Notes: generated from the letters alone by a model not told the origin. Shown: positions 52,997-62,354, numbered from the stretch's first letter. The stretch: 64,000 bases of DNA from Massilibacteroides vaginae (GCF_900178525.1 NZ_FXDJ01000008.1:315001-379000), one strand, 5' to 3'. A program made the numbers and translations.

Positions 52997-54889
52997 TTAA
53001 AATCGTTTGCTCAATACACGTACCGAGTTAAGAATAGCAAGCAAAGCAACACCAACATCGGCAAATACAGCTCCCCACATACTTGCATACCCAAAAGCAC
53101 CTAAAAGCAGTATGATCAGCTTGATCGAAATAGCAAAAATAATATTCTGAATAACTATACTTTTCGTGTATTTGGCGATACTGATCGCAGTCGAAATCTT
53201 TGAGGGTTGATCGGTTTGGATAACAACATCCGCAACTTCAATAGCCGCATCACTACCCATTCCTCCCATAGCAATTCCCACATCACTCAACGCCAGCGAG
53301 GGCGCGTCGTTTATTCCATCCCCAACAAAGGCTATACAATTAGCTGTATTTGCTTTTAATTCCTCCAAATGTCGCACCTTTTCTTCGGGCAACAAATCTC
53401 CGTAAGCCGCTGTAACACCAAGTTTTTGGGCAAGCTTCTCAGTTATTGCAGATTTATCACCACTCAGCATTATCGTATTTTGTATGCCAAACTTTTTCAT
53501 CTCGCGGATGGCTTGGGCCGCATCTTCTTTTTCTTCGTCGGCAATCGTTATATACCCCATATACTGATCGTTATAAGCGATCAAAACAATTGTATCTACA
53601 ATCTCATCAACAATCGGATCATAGGCTATATCGTATTTTTTCAGCAGTTTAGCATTTCCTGCCAACAAAATCATTCCGTTTAGTTCTCCCTGCAAGCCAT
53701 ATCCGGGAACTTCCATCACATTATGAGCCGCAAACTGAGGGTCTTTCTCTCCGGCATAGCTTGTTATTGCCTTAGCTATGGGGTGATTGGAAAAAGACTC
53801 GATAGCCGCCGCCATAGCCGTTAATTGCTTTGTATCATTATTTACAGCAGAAACATGCTGCACTTTAAAAACACCATGCGTTAATGTTCCGGTTTTATCC
53901 ATCACAACGGTATTGACATGGGTCATTAAATCTAAAAAATTGGCTCCTTTAAAAAGTATTCCGTTTTTAGAAGCAGCTCCTATTCCTCCAAAATAACCTA
54001 AAGGAACAGAGATAACCAAAGCACAAGGACAAGAAATAACTAAAAACACCAATGCTCTATACAGCCAATCGGCAAAAACATAATCGGACACGATAAAATA
54101 AGGAAGCAAAGTTAAAGACAAAGCAAGGAAAAAGACCAACGGCGTATAAATTCGGGCAAAACGACGTATCAACAGCTCGGTTTTTGCTTTACGCGCCGAT
54201 GCATGTTGCACCATATCCAATATTTTTGCCAGCGAACTGTCCGAATAAAGCTTGGTTACATGTAGTTCTATTGCATTATCCAGATTGATCATACCGGCCA
54301 AAACATCTTCTCCTTCCCTAATCCGTCTGGGTTTGCTTTCTCCTGTAAGCGCGGAAGTGTTAAAACTACTTTGCGATAAATGCAACACACCGTCTAAAGG
54401 AATTCGTTCGCCGGGCTTAACCTGTATTTTTTCGCCAACCCTTACTTCTTCCGGAGAAACCGTTAGGTATTTACCATCCCGAAGTACAGTAGCAAAGTCG
54501 GGACGTATATCCAGCAGCGATTTTATATTCCTTTTCGCCTTGTTTACCGCCGAAGCCTGAAATAATTCACCTACGCTATAAAACAACATTACAGCGACTC
54601 CCTCCGGATATTCGCCGATAGCAAAAGCACCTAAAGTAGCAATCGACATCAGACTGAACTCATTGAAAAAATCTTTTGCCCCGATCAGTTCTGCCGATTC
54701 CTTCAGCACAGGCAGTCCGACAGGGAGATAAGCCACTATATACCAGGCTAATCTTACATAATCATTATAAAATGTATAGGGTAGTAAATGATCTAAAACA
54801 AGTCCTGCCGAAAGCAAAATAAAACTTACTGCGGCAGGCAGATAAACCCGCCATTTACTTTGTTGATTCAGTTCGTTTGAATGTGCCAT
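52997..54889 (-). CDS. Heavy-metal P1B-type ATPase (Zn/Cd/Co class)
   Basis: 630 residues from the ATG at 54889; longer starts would extend into the promoter box at 54915. Eight membrane helices; CPx motif in VISCPCALVISVPLGYFGG, phosphorylation site DKTGTLTHG, HP motif NHPIAKAI, hinge GDGINDAPSLALSDVGIAMG. There is no N-terminal HMA domain with CxxC. The SPC-type site and the pairing with a Fur-family regulator upstream point to zinc or cobalt export, not copper (inference). Confidence 0.93.
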   Translation of the reverse strand: MAHSNELNQQSKWRVYLPAAVSFILLSAGLVLDHLLPYTFYNDYVRLAWYIVAYLPVGLPVLKESAELIGAKDFFNEFSLMSIATLGAFAIGEYPEGVAVMLFYSVGELFQASAVNKAKRNIKSLLDIRPDFATVLRDGKYLTVSPEEVRVGEKIQVKPGERIPLDGVLHLSQSSFNTSALTGESKPRRIREGEDVLAGMINLDNAIELHVTKLYSDSSLAKILDMVQHASARKAKTELLIRRFARIYTPLVFFLALSLTLLPYFIVSDYVFADWLYRALVFLVISCPCALVISVPLGYFGGIGAASKNGILFKGANFLDLMTHVNTVVMDKTGTLTHGVFKVQHVSAVNNDTKQLTAMAAAIESFSNHPIAKAITSYAGEKDPQFAAHNVMEVPGYGLQGELNGMILLAGNAKLLKKYDIAYDPIVDEIVDTIVLIAYNDQYMGYITIADEEKEDAAQAIREMKKFGIQNTIMLSGDKSAITEKLAQKLGVTAAYGDLLPEEKVRHLEELKANTANCIAFVGDGINDAPSLALSDVGIAMGGMGSDAAIEVADVVIQTDQPSKISTAISIAKYTKSIVIQNIIFAISIKLIILLLGAFGYASMWGAVFADVGVALLAILNSVRVLSKRF

Positions 54890-54914
54890 AATCTTTATTA
54901 TTTTTTTATGAAAA

Positions 54915-54922
54915 CAAAGGTA
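54915..54922 (-). promoter_or_regulatory. -7 box TACCTTTG for P-type ATPase
   Basis: Minus-strand TAnnTTTG, 25 bp upstream of the ATG at 54889 and 18 bp beyond the regulator's stop. Confidence 0.55.
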
Positions 54923-54939
54923 TGGAAAGGGTTGTGCAA

Positions 54940-55359
54940 CTAAGTTGCAAACTTTGAACAAGAGTCACAAAGCCCCTTCAGTACAAAGTTCACGTTCTCT
55001 AACAAAAAACCTTTTGGTAATTGCACCGATGGAATAGAAATACTTTCCAGACAAAAAGTTTGTTCGCACTTACGGCAATTAAAATGCACATGAAGATCTC
55101 CCAACGAGCACATACAGTCCGAACTACAAACAGAAAACTTCATTGTTCCCGAACCATCATCTATACTATGTATTAAAAGCTTTTCATGAAACAACGTGAT
55201 GGTACGAGAAAGAGTTGATTTATCAACAGTATCCAAGGCATCTTCCAGACTTCGTAAGCAAAACGCTTCTTTACCCGAAAGCATTTTTTTTAATATTAAG
55301 AGCCTTACAGCAGTAGGCTTAACACCCCTGTCTTTAAGTCTTTTTTCCAATGAATCCAT
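54940..55359 (-). CDS. Fur-family metalloregulator (Zur-like)
   Basis: 139 residues from MDSLEKRL at 55359 (an ATG three codons earlier, 55368, is the alternative). Winged-helix region: KPTAVRLLILKKMLSG and STLSRTITLFHEKLLIH. The dimer domain has HVHFNCRKCEQTFCLES and, near the end, LCDSCSK, providing two Cys-x2-Cys pairs for structural zinc. Its neighbour is the P-type ATPase 50 bp downstream on the same strand, so it likely controls metal export or uptake. Own -7 box at 55382-55389. Confidence 0.9.
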   Translation of the reverse strand: MDSLEKRLKDRGVKPTAVRLLILKKMLSGKEAFCLRSLEDALDTVDKSTLSRTITLFHEKLLIHSIDDGSGTMKFSVCSSDCMCSLGDLHVHFNCRKCEQTFCLESISIPSVQLPKGFLLENVNFVLKGLCDSCSKFAT

Positions 55360-55381
55360 AATAATCAATATTTAATCCACT

Positions 55382-55389
55382 CAAAGGTA
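55382..55389 (-). promoter_or_regulatory. -7 box TACCTTTG for Fur-family gene
   Basis: Minus-strand TAnnTTTG, 23 bp upstream of 55359. Confidence 0.5.
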
Positions 55390-55486
55390 GTGATAATTCA
55401 CACAAAACTACAGCAATATTCACAAAGAATACTTGTTTCAGATTACTCCGAAACAAGTATTTTTTCATGCAATCCGGTAGAAATTT

Positions 55487-55861
55487 TTATTTATCAGAAT
55501 ACAATCCTACCCTATTTCCCTCACAGTCAATAAAGACGGCAAAATAACCCCGATAGTCCGCTTCTATTTTGGTTTTTGGGATAAGAATTTTACATCCGTC
55601 TTCTTTAATAAACTGAACGGCTTTTTCCATGTTGTCTACATTCAGACTGATTAACACGCCATTTTCTGATGGAAGAAAACTGTTTTCGGCAGCCCATGAG
55701 ATTGCGCCTGGACAAAGTCCGTTTTCTTCAGGAAAGAATGCCATCTTCTCGTATTCACAATCCATCCTTGTTAGTTTAACACGCAAAAGATTTTCGTAAA
55801 ACTTAATTGCCCTGTCAAAATCAATGGCCGGAATTTCAAAAAACGCTACTAATGTTTTCAT
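55487..55861 (-). CDS. VOC (glyoxalase/bleomycin resistance) family protein
   Basis: 124 residues from MKTLVAFFEIPAIDFDRAIK at 55861; a longer frame from 55903 would begin upstream of the -7 box at 55892-55899. Two beta-alpha-beta-beta-beta units: IPAIDFDRAIKFYENLLRVK and VLISLNVDNMEKAVQFIKED, with closing DCEGNRVGLYSDK. This is the YdhR/ KR-type VOC fold; substrate unknown. Divergent functions in the superfamily (isomerase, dioxygenase, drug binding) prevent a closer call. Adjacent to an AraC-type regulator gene on the same strand. Confidence 0.85.
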   Translation of the reverse strand: MKTLVAFFEIPAIDFDRAIKFYENLLRVKLTRMDCEYEKMAFFPEENGLCPGAISWAAENSFLPSENGVLISLNVDNMEKAVQFIKEDGCKILIPKTKIEADYRGYFAVFIDCEGNRVGLYSDK

Positions 55862-55891
55862 TTTCAAATTTATTTTATTTGTTTGACAAGA

Positions 55892-55899
55892 CAAAAGTA
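55892..55899 (-). promoter_or_regulatory. -7 box TACTTTTG for VOC gene
   Basis: Minus-strand TAnnTTTG, 31 bp upstream of 55861. Confidence 0.5.
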
Positions 55900-55946
55900 G
55901 CATGCGAAAAGAGGATAGGATTGTAAAAAAAAGACATCCTCATTCC

Positions 55947-56741
55947 TTATGAAAAGTAATCCGAAAAAGGCTGACAATTGGCAATATATTCGCTTGGTGT
56001 ATAGCCGGAGAAAGTTTTAAATTCCTTGATCATGTGTGATTGGTCGAAGTAGCCACATTCATAAGCAAGAGCTGTCAAAGGTATATGTCTATTGTTTTCG
56101 AGTATATGCAACGCCCGTTGAAAACGAATTGTACGTAAAAATTCTTTCGGATTAGCACCAATATGCTCAGAAAACACTCGACTGAATTGTTTGGTGCTCA
56201 AACAAGCACTATCGGCAAGACAAGTAATATCGGTCTGACCGGAATTAATCAGTTGAATAGTGGTTTCTATTCGTTTCAAGTTGTGTTCCGCAAAGAGAGT
56301 AAAGCGCTTAAGAAGGAATTGTTCTATAAGGAAAATACAACGCCGGTCGTCTTCGGTACTTGTTAATGAATTTTCCAAGGCTAATAATTCTTTATCTTCC
56401 AAATCGCCCGCCGTTAAACGTAAGCCGGCAGCCTTGTTCATGGGAAGATTGAAAAAAGCCCGTACTCCGACCGGATGAAAGACTACTGAAATCATATTGA
56501 CCCGACCATTATATTGTAAGTCAACAAATGTTCTCTCCTGTCCGCTAAGAAAGGTACGGGGATGAAATTCATTATCACAGATAGACAACAAACGATTTTC
56601 CCGATGAAATATTAAGCTCATCATGCCGGTTGGCACAGTTCGGGTGAGGGTAGTCGAATCAACGACCGACTTCAACAGCCAGTAATGCTTTATATAGGGC
56701 AGAAGCAAGGATGTTGGCGATATAATTTTAAACTCTTCCAT
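55947..56741 (-). CDS. AraC-family transcriptional regulator
   Basis: 264 residues from MEEFKIIS at 56741; the ATG at 56759 would lie inside the -7 box (56757-56764) and is rejected. N-terminal DUF6597-type sensor domain, then the AraC HTH pair at about residues 155-250: LADSACLSTKQFSRVFSEHI-GANPKEFLR and ALAYECGYFDQSHMIKEFKT-FSGYTPSEY. The effector is unknown. It may regulate the VOC gene 43 bp downstream. Confidence 0.9.
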   Translation of the reverse strand: MEEFKIISPTSLLLPYIKHYWLLKSVVDSTTLTRTVPTGMMSLIFHRENRLLSICDNEFHPRTFLSGQERTFVDLQYNGRVNMISVVFHPVGVRAFFNLPMNKAAGLRLTAGDLEDKELLALENSLTSTEDDRRCIFLIEQFLLKRFTLFAEHNLKRIETTIQLINSGQTDITCLADSACLSTKQFSRVFSEHIGANPKEFLRTIRFQRALHILENNRHIPLTALAYECGYFDQSHMIKEFKTFSGYTPSEYIANCQPFSDYFS

Positions 56742-56756
56742 AAAAAAATATTCCGA

Positions 56757-56764
56757 CAAAAGTA
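56757..56764 (-). promoter_or_regulatory. -7 box TACTTTTG for AraC gene
   Basis: Minus-strand TAnnTTTG, 16 bp upstream of 56741. Confidence 0.5.
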
Positions 56765-56812
56765 CGGGTAAATTAAGAGCTGAAATTGTAAAAAAAGGAC
56801 ATTTTTACAACT

Positions 56813-56843
56813 CAAAACCGGCCTTAAAACAAAGCCGGTTTTT
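56813..56843. terminator. Hairpin AACCGGC / GCCGGTT with T-run
   Basis: Stem ACCGGC/GCCGGT with an AT loop, then six T reading on the plus strand. There is no plus-strand gene upstream of it, so its role is unclear; it immediately precedes copy 3 of the 21-bp array. Confidence 0.55.
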
Positions 56844-56850
56844 TACATTA

Positions 56851-56930
56851 CTATATGTTTAAAAAGATATCCTTTATTTTTCAGAAAATAACCTTTATGT
56901 TTTGAAAAATAACCTTTATGTTTTTACACA
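56851..56930 (+). repeat. Copy 3 of dispersed 21-bp-period array
   Basis: CCTTTAT at 56871, 56892 and 56913 (21 bp apart) after a degenerate CTATATG at 56851, followed by TTTTTACACACA and CTGATTATCAA. Same order of features as copy 2. The rest of the gap 56945-57234 shows nothing recognisable. Confidence 0.85.
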
Positions 56931-57234
56931 CATCTAAAGCACTGATTATCAAAACGGTAAAAAGCCCCTGAAAAAAGCAGCTTCGAGAGGCAAATTACAG
57001 GCGAAAAAGCATTACTAAAAAAGACAAAAAATAATCGCTGAAGAGGTTGTATATTACTTATGCAAATAAATAATCCAACTCCAGTCTTCCGGGTTTCCTG
57101 TACCCACACTTGGTGTGTATAAAAACATTTTCACCTTTTGATTTCACAATACAAAAACCAACATATATATATAAGGATGCGACATTTTTTTATATTCAGT
57201 ATGTACTTTCTCTTTGTTTTTCCGCTGCATCATC

Positions 57235-57242
57235 TATCTTTG
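57235..57242 (+). promoter_or_regulatory. -7 box TATCTTTG for NlpC/P60 gene
   Basis: TTTG at 57213-57216, 18-bp spacer, TATCTTTG at 57235-57242; 29 bp upstream of the ATG at 57272. Confidence 0.6.
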
Positions 57243-57271
57243 TAAAGAGACTCTTTACTAAATTTGCATAC

Positions 57272-57805
57272 ATGTCATACAAAAACGTTTTATCTTCCGG
57301 AATATTCCTGCTTCTTTTCTGCTTCTTGCTGTCGTCTTGTGGAAGCAAGCAAAAAGTTATATTACCTCATGACTTTAAAGGGCCTAAAGAGCTAAGCCGG
57401 TTGTATGGCGTACGTATTACTCCTGACGATAATATCTATTTATATAATGCCGGATCGCAGTGGTTGGGCGTGCCTCATCGCCTCGGAGGGATGAGTAAGC
57501 AGGGTATAGATTGTTCCGGGTTTGTGACTATTCTATATAAAGATATTTATGGAAAGAGACTTTCCCGCTCTTCGGCAGATATGTTAAAACGTGACTGCCG
57601 AAAAGTAAGTCGCGGAAAACTAAAGGAGGGCGATCTGGTTTTTTTCCAAACCGGACGAGGGAAAAGAAAAACACCTAATCATGTGGGAATATACCTGAAG
57701 AATGGTCGCTTTATCCATGTAAGTACGTCTCGCGGAGTGATGATAAGCCGATTAGATGAACCTTACTATATGAGAACATGGGTTTCAGGCGGCCGGGTTA
57801 ATTAG
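57272..57805 (+). CDS. NlpC/P60-family peptidoglycan endopeptidase lipoprotein
   Basis: 177 residues from the ATG at 57272, which gives a lipoprotein signal (LLSSC, Cys at about 24) and follows a promoter. Catalytic Cys in GIDCSGFVTILYKD, His in TPNHVGIYLKNG, third polar residue in RFIHVSTSRG. Family role: cleavage of gamma-D-Glu to meso-DAP bonds in peptidoglycan. The open frame upstream (from 57110) has no such features and is discarded. It is followed after 84 bp by serS, which has its own promoter. Confidence 0.9.
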   Translation: MSYKNVLSSGIFLLLFCFLLSSCGSKQKVILPHDFKGPKELSRLYGVRITPDDNIYLYNAGSQWLGVPHRLGGMSKQGIDCSGFVTILYKDIYGKRLSRSSADMLKRDCRKVSRGKLKEGDLVFFQTGRGKRKTPNHVGIYLKNGRFIHVSTSRGVMISRLDEPYYMRTWVSGGRVN

Positions 57806-57845
57806 TTTTTCTTCTTATAATACTATACAACACTACCTTTTTCTG

Positions 57846-57853
57846 TATCTTTG
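57846..57853 (+). promoter_or_regulatory. -7 box TATCTTTG for serS
   Basis: TAnnTTTG, 36 bp upstream of the serS ATG. Confidence 0.5.
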
Positions 57854-57889
57854 CTTCACTTAATGAATAATAAATAGAGAAGTTAAAGT

Positions 57890-59161
57890 ATGCTGACGCT
57901 TAAAGTAATTACGGAAAATCCCGAAGCGGTTATTGAGGGATTGACCAGAAAGCATTTCGATGCGAAAGAATTAATAACTACAGTTATTGAGTTAGACAAA
58001 ACAAGACGTAATACACAGGTTGTGCTGGATGCGAATCTGGCTGAGCTGAACAATATATCGAAATCCATCGGTCAGTTAATGAAAGAAGGCAAAAAGGAAG
58101 AAGCCGAGATTGCCCGCGCCAAGGTAAACGAAATGAAAGAGGGAAACAAGGCGCTTGAAGAAACGAAAACAAACGCAGAACTGGAAATTCAGAATATTCT
58201 GGTTCAGATCCCTAACCTTCCTCACGAAAGCGTACCTAACGGCAGAGTTGCTGAAGACAATGTGATAGAACGAACAGGCGGAGCAATTCCCGAACTTTCA
58301 GAAGATGCTCTCCCCCACTGGGATTTGGCAAAGAAATACGATCTGATCGATTTCGAACTGGGCGTAAAGATCACCGGAGCAGGATTTCCCGTTTATAAAG
58401 GATATGGTTGCCGCCTACAGCGCGCGTTAATCAATTTCTTTTTAGATAATGCCCGTGAAGCCGGATACTTAGAAATACAACCTCCATACGTAGTTAATGC
58501 CGATTCCGGATATGGAACAGGACAGTTGCCGGACAAAGAAGGACAGATGTATCACGCTACGGTTGACGATCTGTACCTGATTCCAACCGCAGAAGTACCT
58601 GTCACAAATATATATAGAGATGTTATCTTGAATGATGCTGATCTGCCGATAAAGAACACAGCCTATTCCGCTTGTTTCCGTCGTGAAGCAGGTTCTTATG
58701 GTAAAGATGTACGCGGACTTAACCGTCTTCACCAATTTGACAAGGTAGAGATTGTTCGTATCGACAAGCCGGAACACTCTTACGAGTCATTAACCGAAAT
58801 GGTGAATTATGTACAAACGTTGGTTGAAAAGTTAGAATTACCTTGGCGAATTCTTCGTCTATGTGGAGGTGATATGAGCTTTACCTCAGCACTTACATTC
58901 GACTTCGAAGTATATTCAGCGGCTCAGAAACGTTGGTTGGAAGTCAGCTCGGTATCTAACTTTGAAAGCTATCAGGCAAACCGTTTGAAATGCCGCTATC
59001 GCGACGAGAACAAGAAAACGCAACTTTGCCATACATTAAACGGAAGTGCTATGGCATTACCACGCATCGTTGCCGCCTTATTAGAAAACAACCAAACCCC
59101 CGAAGGCATCCGCATCCCCAAAGCGCTGATCCCTTACACCGGATTTGATTTGATCAAATAA
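57890..59161 (+). CDS. serS: Seryl-tRNA synthetase
   Basis: 423 residues. N-terminal antiparallel coiled-coil arm (about residues 35-105), then class II motifs: motif 2 in TAYSACFRREAGSYGKDVRG-LNRLHQF and motif 3 in GSAMALPRIVAALLENNQT. Length and order match bacterial SerRS. Cytoplasmic. Followed by a strong hairpin facing manA. Confidence 0.97.
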   Translation: MLTLKVITENPEAVIEGLTRKHFDAKELITTVIELDKTRRNTQVVLDANLAELNNISKSIGQLMKEGKKEEAEIARAKVNEMKEGNKALEETKTNAELEIQNILVQIPNLPHESVPNGRVAEDNVIERTGGAIPELSEDALPHWDLAKKYDLIDFELGVKITGAGFPVYKGYGCRLQRALINFFLDNAREAGYLEIQPPYVVNADSGYGTGQLPDKEGQMYHATVDDLYLIPTAEVPVTNIYRDVILNDADLPIKNTAYSACFRREAGSYGKDVRGLNRLHQFDKVEIVRIDKPEHSYESLTEMVNYVQTLVEKLELPWRILRLCGGDMSFTSALTFDFEVYSAAQKRWLEVSSVSNFESYQANRLKCRYRDENKKTQLCHTLNGSAMALPRIVAALLENNQTPEGIRIPKALIPYTGFDLIK

Positions 59162-59162
59162 A

Positions 59163-59207
59163 AAAAATAAGTAGAGATGCACAATTTGTGCGTCTCTACT
59201 TATTTTT
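59163..59207. terminator. Bidirectional terminator between serS and manA
   Basis: AAATAAGTAGAGATGCACA pairs with TGTGCGTCTCTACTTATTT with one mismatch, T-runs on both strands. Confidence 0.88.
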
Positions 59208-59236
59208 GATACATTTTTAGCTTTTATGCTCTTCTC

Positions 59237-60208
59237 TTAAATGTAAGTTTCCATAAGCTTTACCGAAGACGATGGGATTATTTCCACCGAAGTCGTATTA
59301 GCAGGAATCAACACAGTCTGTCCCTGGTGTACATTTATTTCTTGACCGTTATTATCTTTAATTACCGCGCTTCCGGACATGCAGATATAGATCAGGAATG
59401 AGTCTAATTCAGAACAATCACGCGTAAACGGTTTATCGTACTCCAGTAGATTGGTTGTAAAATACGGACAGGTTACCAACTCAACCTCTTCGTTCTCTTT
59501 CGGAGTGTAATGTGTGCGATAATCTGAAGAAAGTGTATAGTCTATCGCGTCTTTGGCCAGCTCGGTATGCAGTTCGCGTCCGTTGCCGTTCGCGTCACGA
59601 CGATCATAGTCGTAGATACGATAAGTAATATTGCTTGTTTGCTGTATCTCCGCCACAAAACAACCGGCTCCAATAGCATGTACACGACCTGCCGGCAAGA
59701 AAAACACATCTCCCGATTTCACATTATAGCGTTGCAACACGTCCATAATCGTATTGTTCTCCACACGTTTCACATATTCATCGGCATCAATCTGTTGCGA
59801 AAAACCCGAATACAGGGCGGCTTCATCTGCTGCTTTTACAACATACCACATTTCAGTTTTACCAAATGAATTATGGCGTTTACGCGCCAGTTCGTCGTCA
59901 GGGTGAACCTGAATAGACAGATTATCACAAGCATCTATAAATTTAATAAGCAAAGGAAAAATATTTCCAAAACGATCAATCACCTTCTTGCCCATTAATT
60001 CCGCACCATACGTTTTAATAAGTTCATCGAGGGATTTACCGGCTAAAGCGCCATTTTCAACAACGGAAACGCTTCCTTCCACGTGGGAAATCTCCCAACT
60101 CTCGCCAATACCTTCTTGAACCGGAGTAATACCTTTAAAAGGACAAATATCAGCTCCTCCCCAAATCAAAGATTTCAGGATCGGCTTAAATGTAAATGGA
60201 TATAACAT
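59237..60208 (-). CDS. manA: Mannose-6-phosphate isomerase, type I
   Basis: 323 residues of the short type I form. Metal ligands in LSIQVHPDDELARKRH and FFLPAGRVHAIGAGCFVAEI; a cupin continues to the end (NVHQGQTVLIPANTT). N-terminal YPFTFKPILKSLIWGG is characteristic. It interconverts fructose-6-P and mannose-6-P. It begins 29 bp after glgB on the same strand, so both are probably co-transcribed. Confidence 0.94.
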   Translation of the reverse strand: MLYPFTFKPILKSLIWGGADICPFKGITPVQEGIGESWEISHVEGSVSVVENGALAGKSLDELIKTYGAELMGKKVIDRFGNIFPLLIKFIDACDNLSIQVHPDDELARKRHNSFGKTEMWYVVKAADEAALYSGFSQQIDADEYVKRVENNTIMDVLQRYNVKSGDVFFLPAGRVHAIGAGCFVAEIQQTSNITYRIYDYDRRDANGNGRELHTELAKDAIDYTLSSDYRTHYTPKENEEVELVTCPYFTTNLLEYDKPFTRDCSELDSFLIYICMSGSAVIKDNNGQEINVHQGQTVLIPANTTSVEIIPSSSVKLMETYI

Positions 60209-60237
60209 AGATTTATTATAAATATAAGTGTATATGT

Positions 60238-62247
60238 TTAATTGATTTTCTTTAGAACGACTGCGCTTCTTGCCGGAATATACAGCCTTAGCCAGCCTTT
60301 GTTTTCGGATTCATACAATGGATCGAAAGCGGTAAAATGCTTAATAGAGTCATCCGAAAGTCCATTGCCGCCATATTTAACAGCATCCGTATTGAGTATA
60401 ACTTCATATTTTCCCGGAGGAGTCAGAAAGCCGTAATCAGCAAACGATTTATCCGGACTGAAATTAAAAACAAACAACAGATCGGCACGCATATAAGCGA
60501 GTATCTGATCCTGATCGTTGTCCCATATTTTATAAATTGGAGTAGCCTGAAATTTATTCACACTTTTAATGACTTTCATCATTTCAGCGTCAAACTCATT
60601 CAGAAAACGATATTTAAGATCGGGGTTATCGGCCAGATCCCATTGCCGGCGGGCATATTTATGCGACCAGCCATTTCCTTCCCTTGGGAAATCAATCCAC
60701 TCGGGATGACCGAATTCGTTTCCCATAAAGTTAAGATAGCCTCCGTTTATTGTGGATGCTGTAACTAATCGTATCATTTTATGTAAAGCAATACCACGCT
60801 CTACCACCAGACTCTTATCGTCTTTGTGCATATGCCAATACATATCCGCATCAATCAGGCGGAAAATAATTGTTTTATCTCCCACCAGCGCCTGGTCATG
60901 ACTTTCGGCATAACTTATTGTCTTTTCATCCGAACGACGATTTGTTGTTTCCCACCAGATAGAAGACGGACTCCAATCCTCATCCTTTTTTTCTTTGATC
61001 GTCTTTATCCAGTAATCCGGGATATTCATAGCCATACGGTAATCAAAACCATACCCACCACTATCTACCGTAGCAGCCAGGCCGGGCATACCGCTCACCT
61101 CTTCCGCTATTGTGATGGCATGCGGATTTACTTCATGTATAAGTTTATTAGCCAATGTCAGGTATGCGATTGCATCACCATCCTGATGGCCGTTGTAATA
61201 ATCACCGTAATTCATAAAAGCTTCACCAAGTCCATGGCTATAGTAAAGCATAGAAGTTACCCCGTCAAAGCGATATCCGTCAAAGCCGTATTCTTCGAGC
61301 CAGAACTTACAGTTGGAAAGCAGGAAATGAAGCACTTCATTCTTTCCATAATTAAAACAAAGTGAATCCCAGGCCGGATGTTCCCTACGTTCACCCGTAT
61401 GAAAATACTGTCCGTATGAACCATCAAAACGTCCTAAGCCCTCTGTTTCATTCTTTACGGCGTGACTGTGAACTATATCCATAATCACGGCAACACCCAT
61501 TCCATGCGCGTCGTCGATTAATTGTTTTAATTCTTCAGGAGTACCAAAACGGGAAGACGCCGCAAAGAAACTACTTACATGATATCCGAAAGAACCATAG
61601 TAAGGATGTTCCTGTATTGCCATAATCTGTATGGCATTATACCCATCTTTAACAATACGGGGCAGCACATTCCGACGGAACTCATCATACGTACCGACTT
61701 TTTCCTCTGCTGTTCCCATGCCTATATGACATTCGTAGATCAGCAGCGGATCAATAGTTGGTTTAATTTTTTTATGCTTATACACATAAGGCTGTTCGGG
61801 TTCCCAGACTTGCGCACTGAATATTTTTGTCTGATGGTCTTGTACAACACGTCTTATCCAGGCAGGAATGCGCTCACCTACTCCTCCATCCCACTCCATC
61901 CGTAGTTTGAACAAGTCGCCGTGATGCAGTTTGTCTTCGCTTAGCTCCAACGTCCAGACACCGTTTTCCTGAGGTTGCAAGCGATAATCTTCTGTTTTTT
62001 GCCAGTTATTAAAAGATCCGATAAGGTAAATAGCAGTGGCATTTGGTGCCCACTCTCTGAATATCCAGCCGGAAGAAGTCTTATGCAAACCGAAATACAT
62101 GTATCCGGAAGCAAAATCAGTTAAGGATTTATCCCCTCCTTTCAACAAGGACTTTTCTTTTTCAACAGCATAATCAAAACGTCCTTGTATAGCTTCTTCA
62201 TACGGTTCCAGCCAAGGATCATTCTTTATCAGTTTTAGTATTTGCAT
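60238..62247 (-). CDS. glgB: 1,4-alpha-glucan branching enzyme, GH13_8 type
   Basis: 669 residues from the ATG at 62247 (frame is open to 62280; 62265 is also possible, but MQILKLIKNDPWLEPYEEAI matches the usual start). CBM48 at about residues 45-140 (IFREWAPNATAIYLIGSFNN). GH13 catalytic regions: DGYRFDGVTSMLYYSHG (nucleophile Asp), ITIAEEVSGMPG (Glu) and SYAESHDQALVGD (Asp). The eukaryotic-like subfamily 8 is usual in Bacteroidales. Makes alpha-1,6 branches in glycogen. Own -7 box at 62278-62285. Confidence 0.94.
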   Translation of the reverse strand: MQILKLIKNDPWLEPYEEAIQGRFDYAVEKEKSLLKGGDKSLTDFASGYMYFGLHKTSSGWIFREWAPNATAIYLIGSFNNWQKTEDYRLQPQENGVWTLELSEDKLHHGDLFKLRMEWDGGVGERIPAWIRRVVQDHQTKIFSAQVWEPEQPYVYKHKKIKPTIDPLLIYECHIGMGTAEEKVGTYDEFRRNVLPRIVKDGYNAIQIMAIQEHPYYGSFGYHVSSFFAASSRFGTPEELKQLIDDAHGMGVAVIMDIVHSHAVKNETEGLGRFDGSYGQYFHTGERREHPAWDSLCFNYGKNEVLHFLLSNCKFWLEEYGFDGYRFDGVTSMLYYSHGLGEAFMNYGDYYNGHQDGDAIAYLTLANKLIHEVNPHAITIAEEVSGMPGLAATVDSGGYGFDYRMAMNIPDYWIKTIKEKKDEDWSPSSIWWETTNRRSDEKTISYAESHDQALVGDKTIIFRLIDADMYWHMHKDDKSLVVERGIALHKMIRLVTASTINGGYLNFMGNEFGHPEWIDFPREGNGWSHKYARRQWDLADNPDLKYRFLNEFDAEMMKVIKSVNKFQATPIYKIWDNDQDQILAYMRADLLFVFNFSPDKSFADYGFLTPPGKYEVILNTDAVKYGGNGLSDDSIKHFTAFDPLYESENKGWLRLYIPARSAVVLKKIN

Positions 62248-62277
62248 GATTACTTCCGTTTTCATTTCTATTCCAAA

Positions 62278-62285
62278 CAAAGGTA
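62278..62285 (-). promoter_or_regulatory. -7 box TACCTTTG for glgB-manA
   Basis: Minus-strand TAnnTTTG; it rules out the start at 62280. Confidence 0.5.
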
Positions 62286-62354
62286 AAAATAATATGGCAG
62301 AAAAGTATCTCTATCAGGTTATTAATGAAAACTATGGATAAACCTATATAAAAG

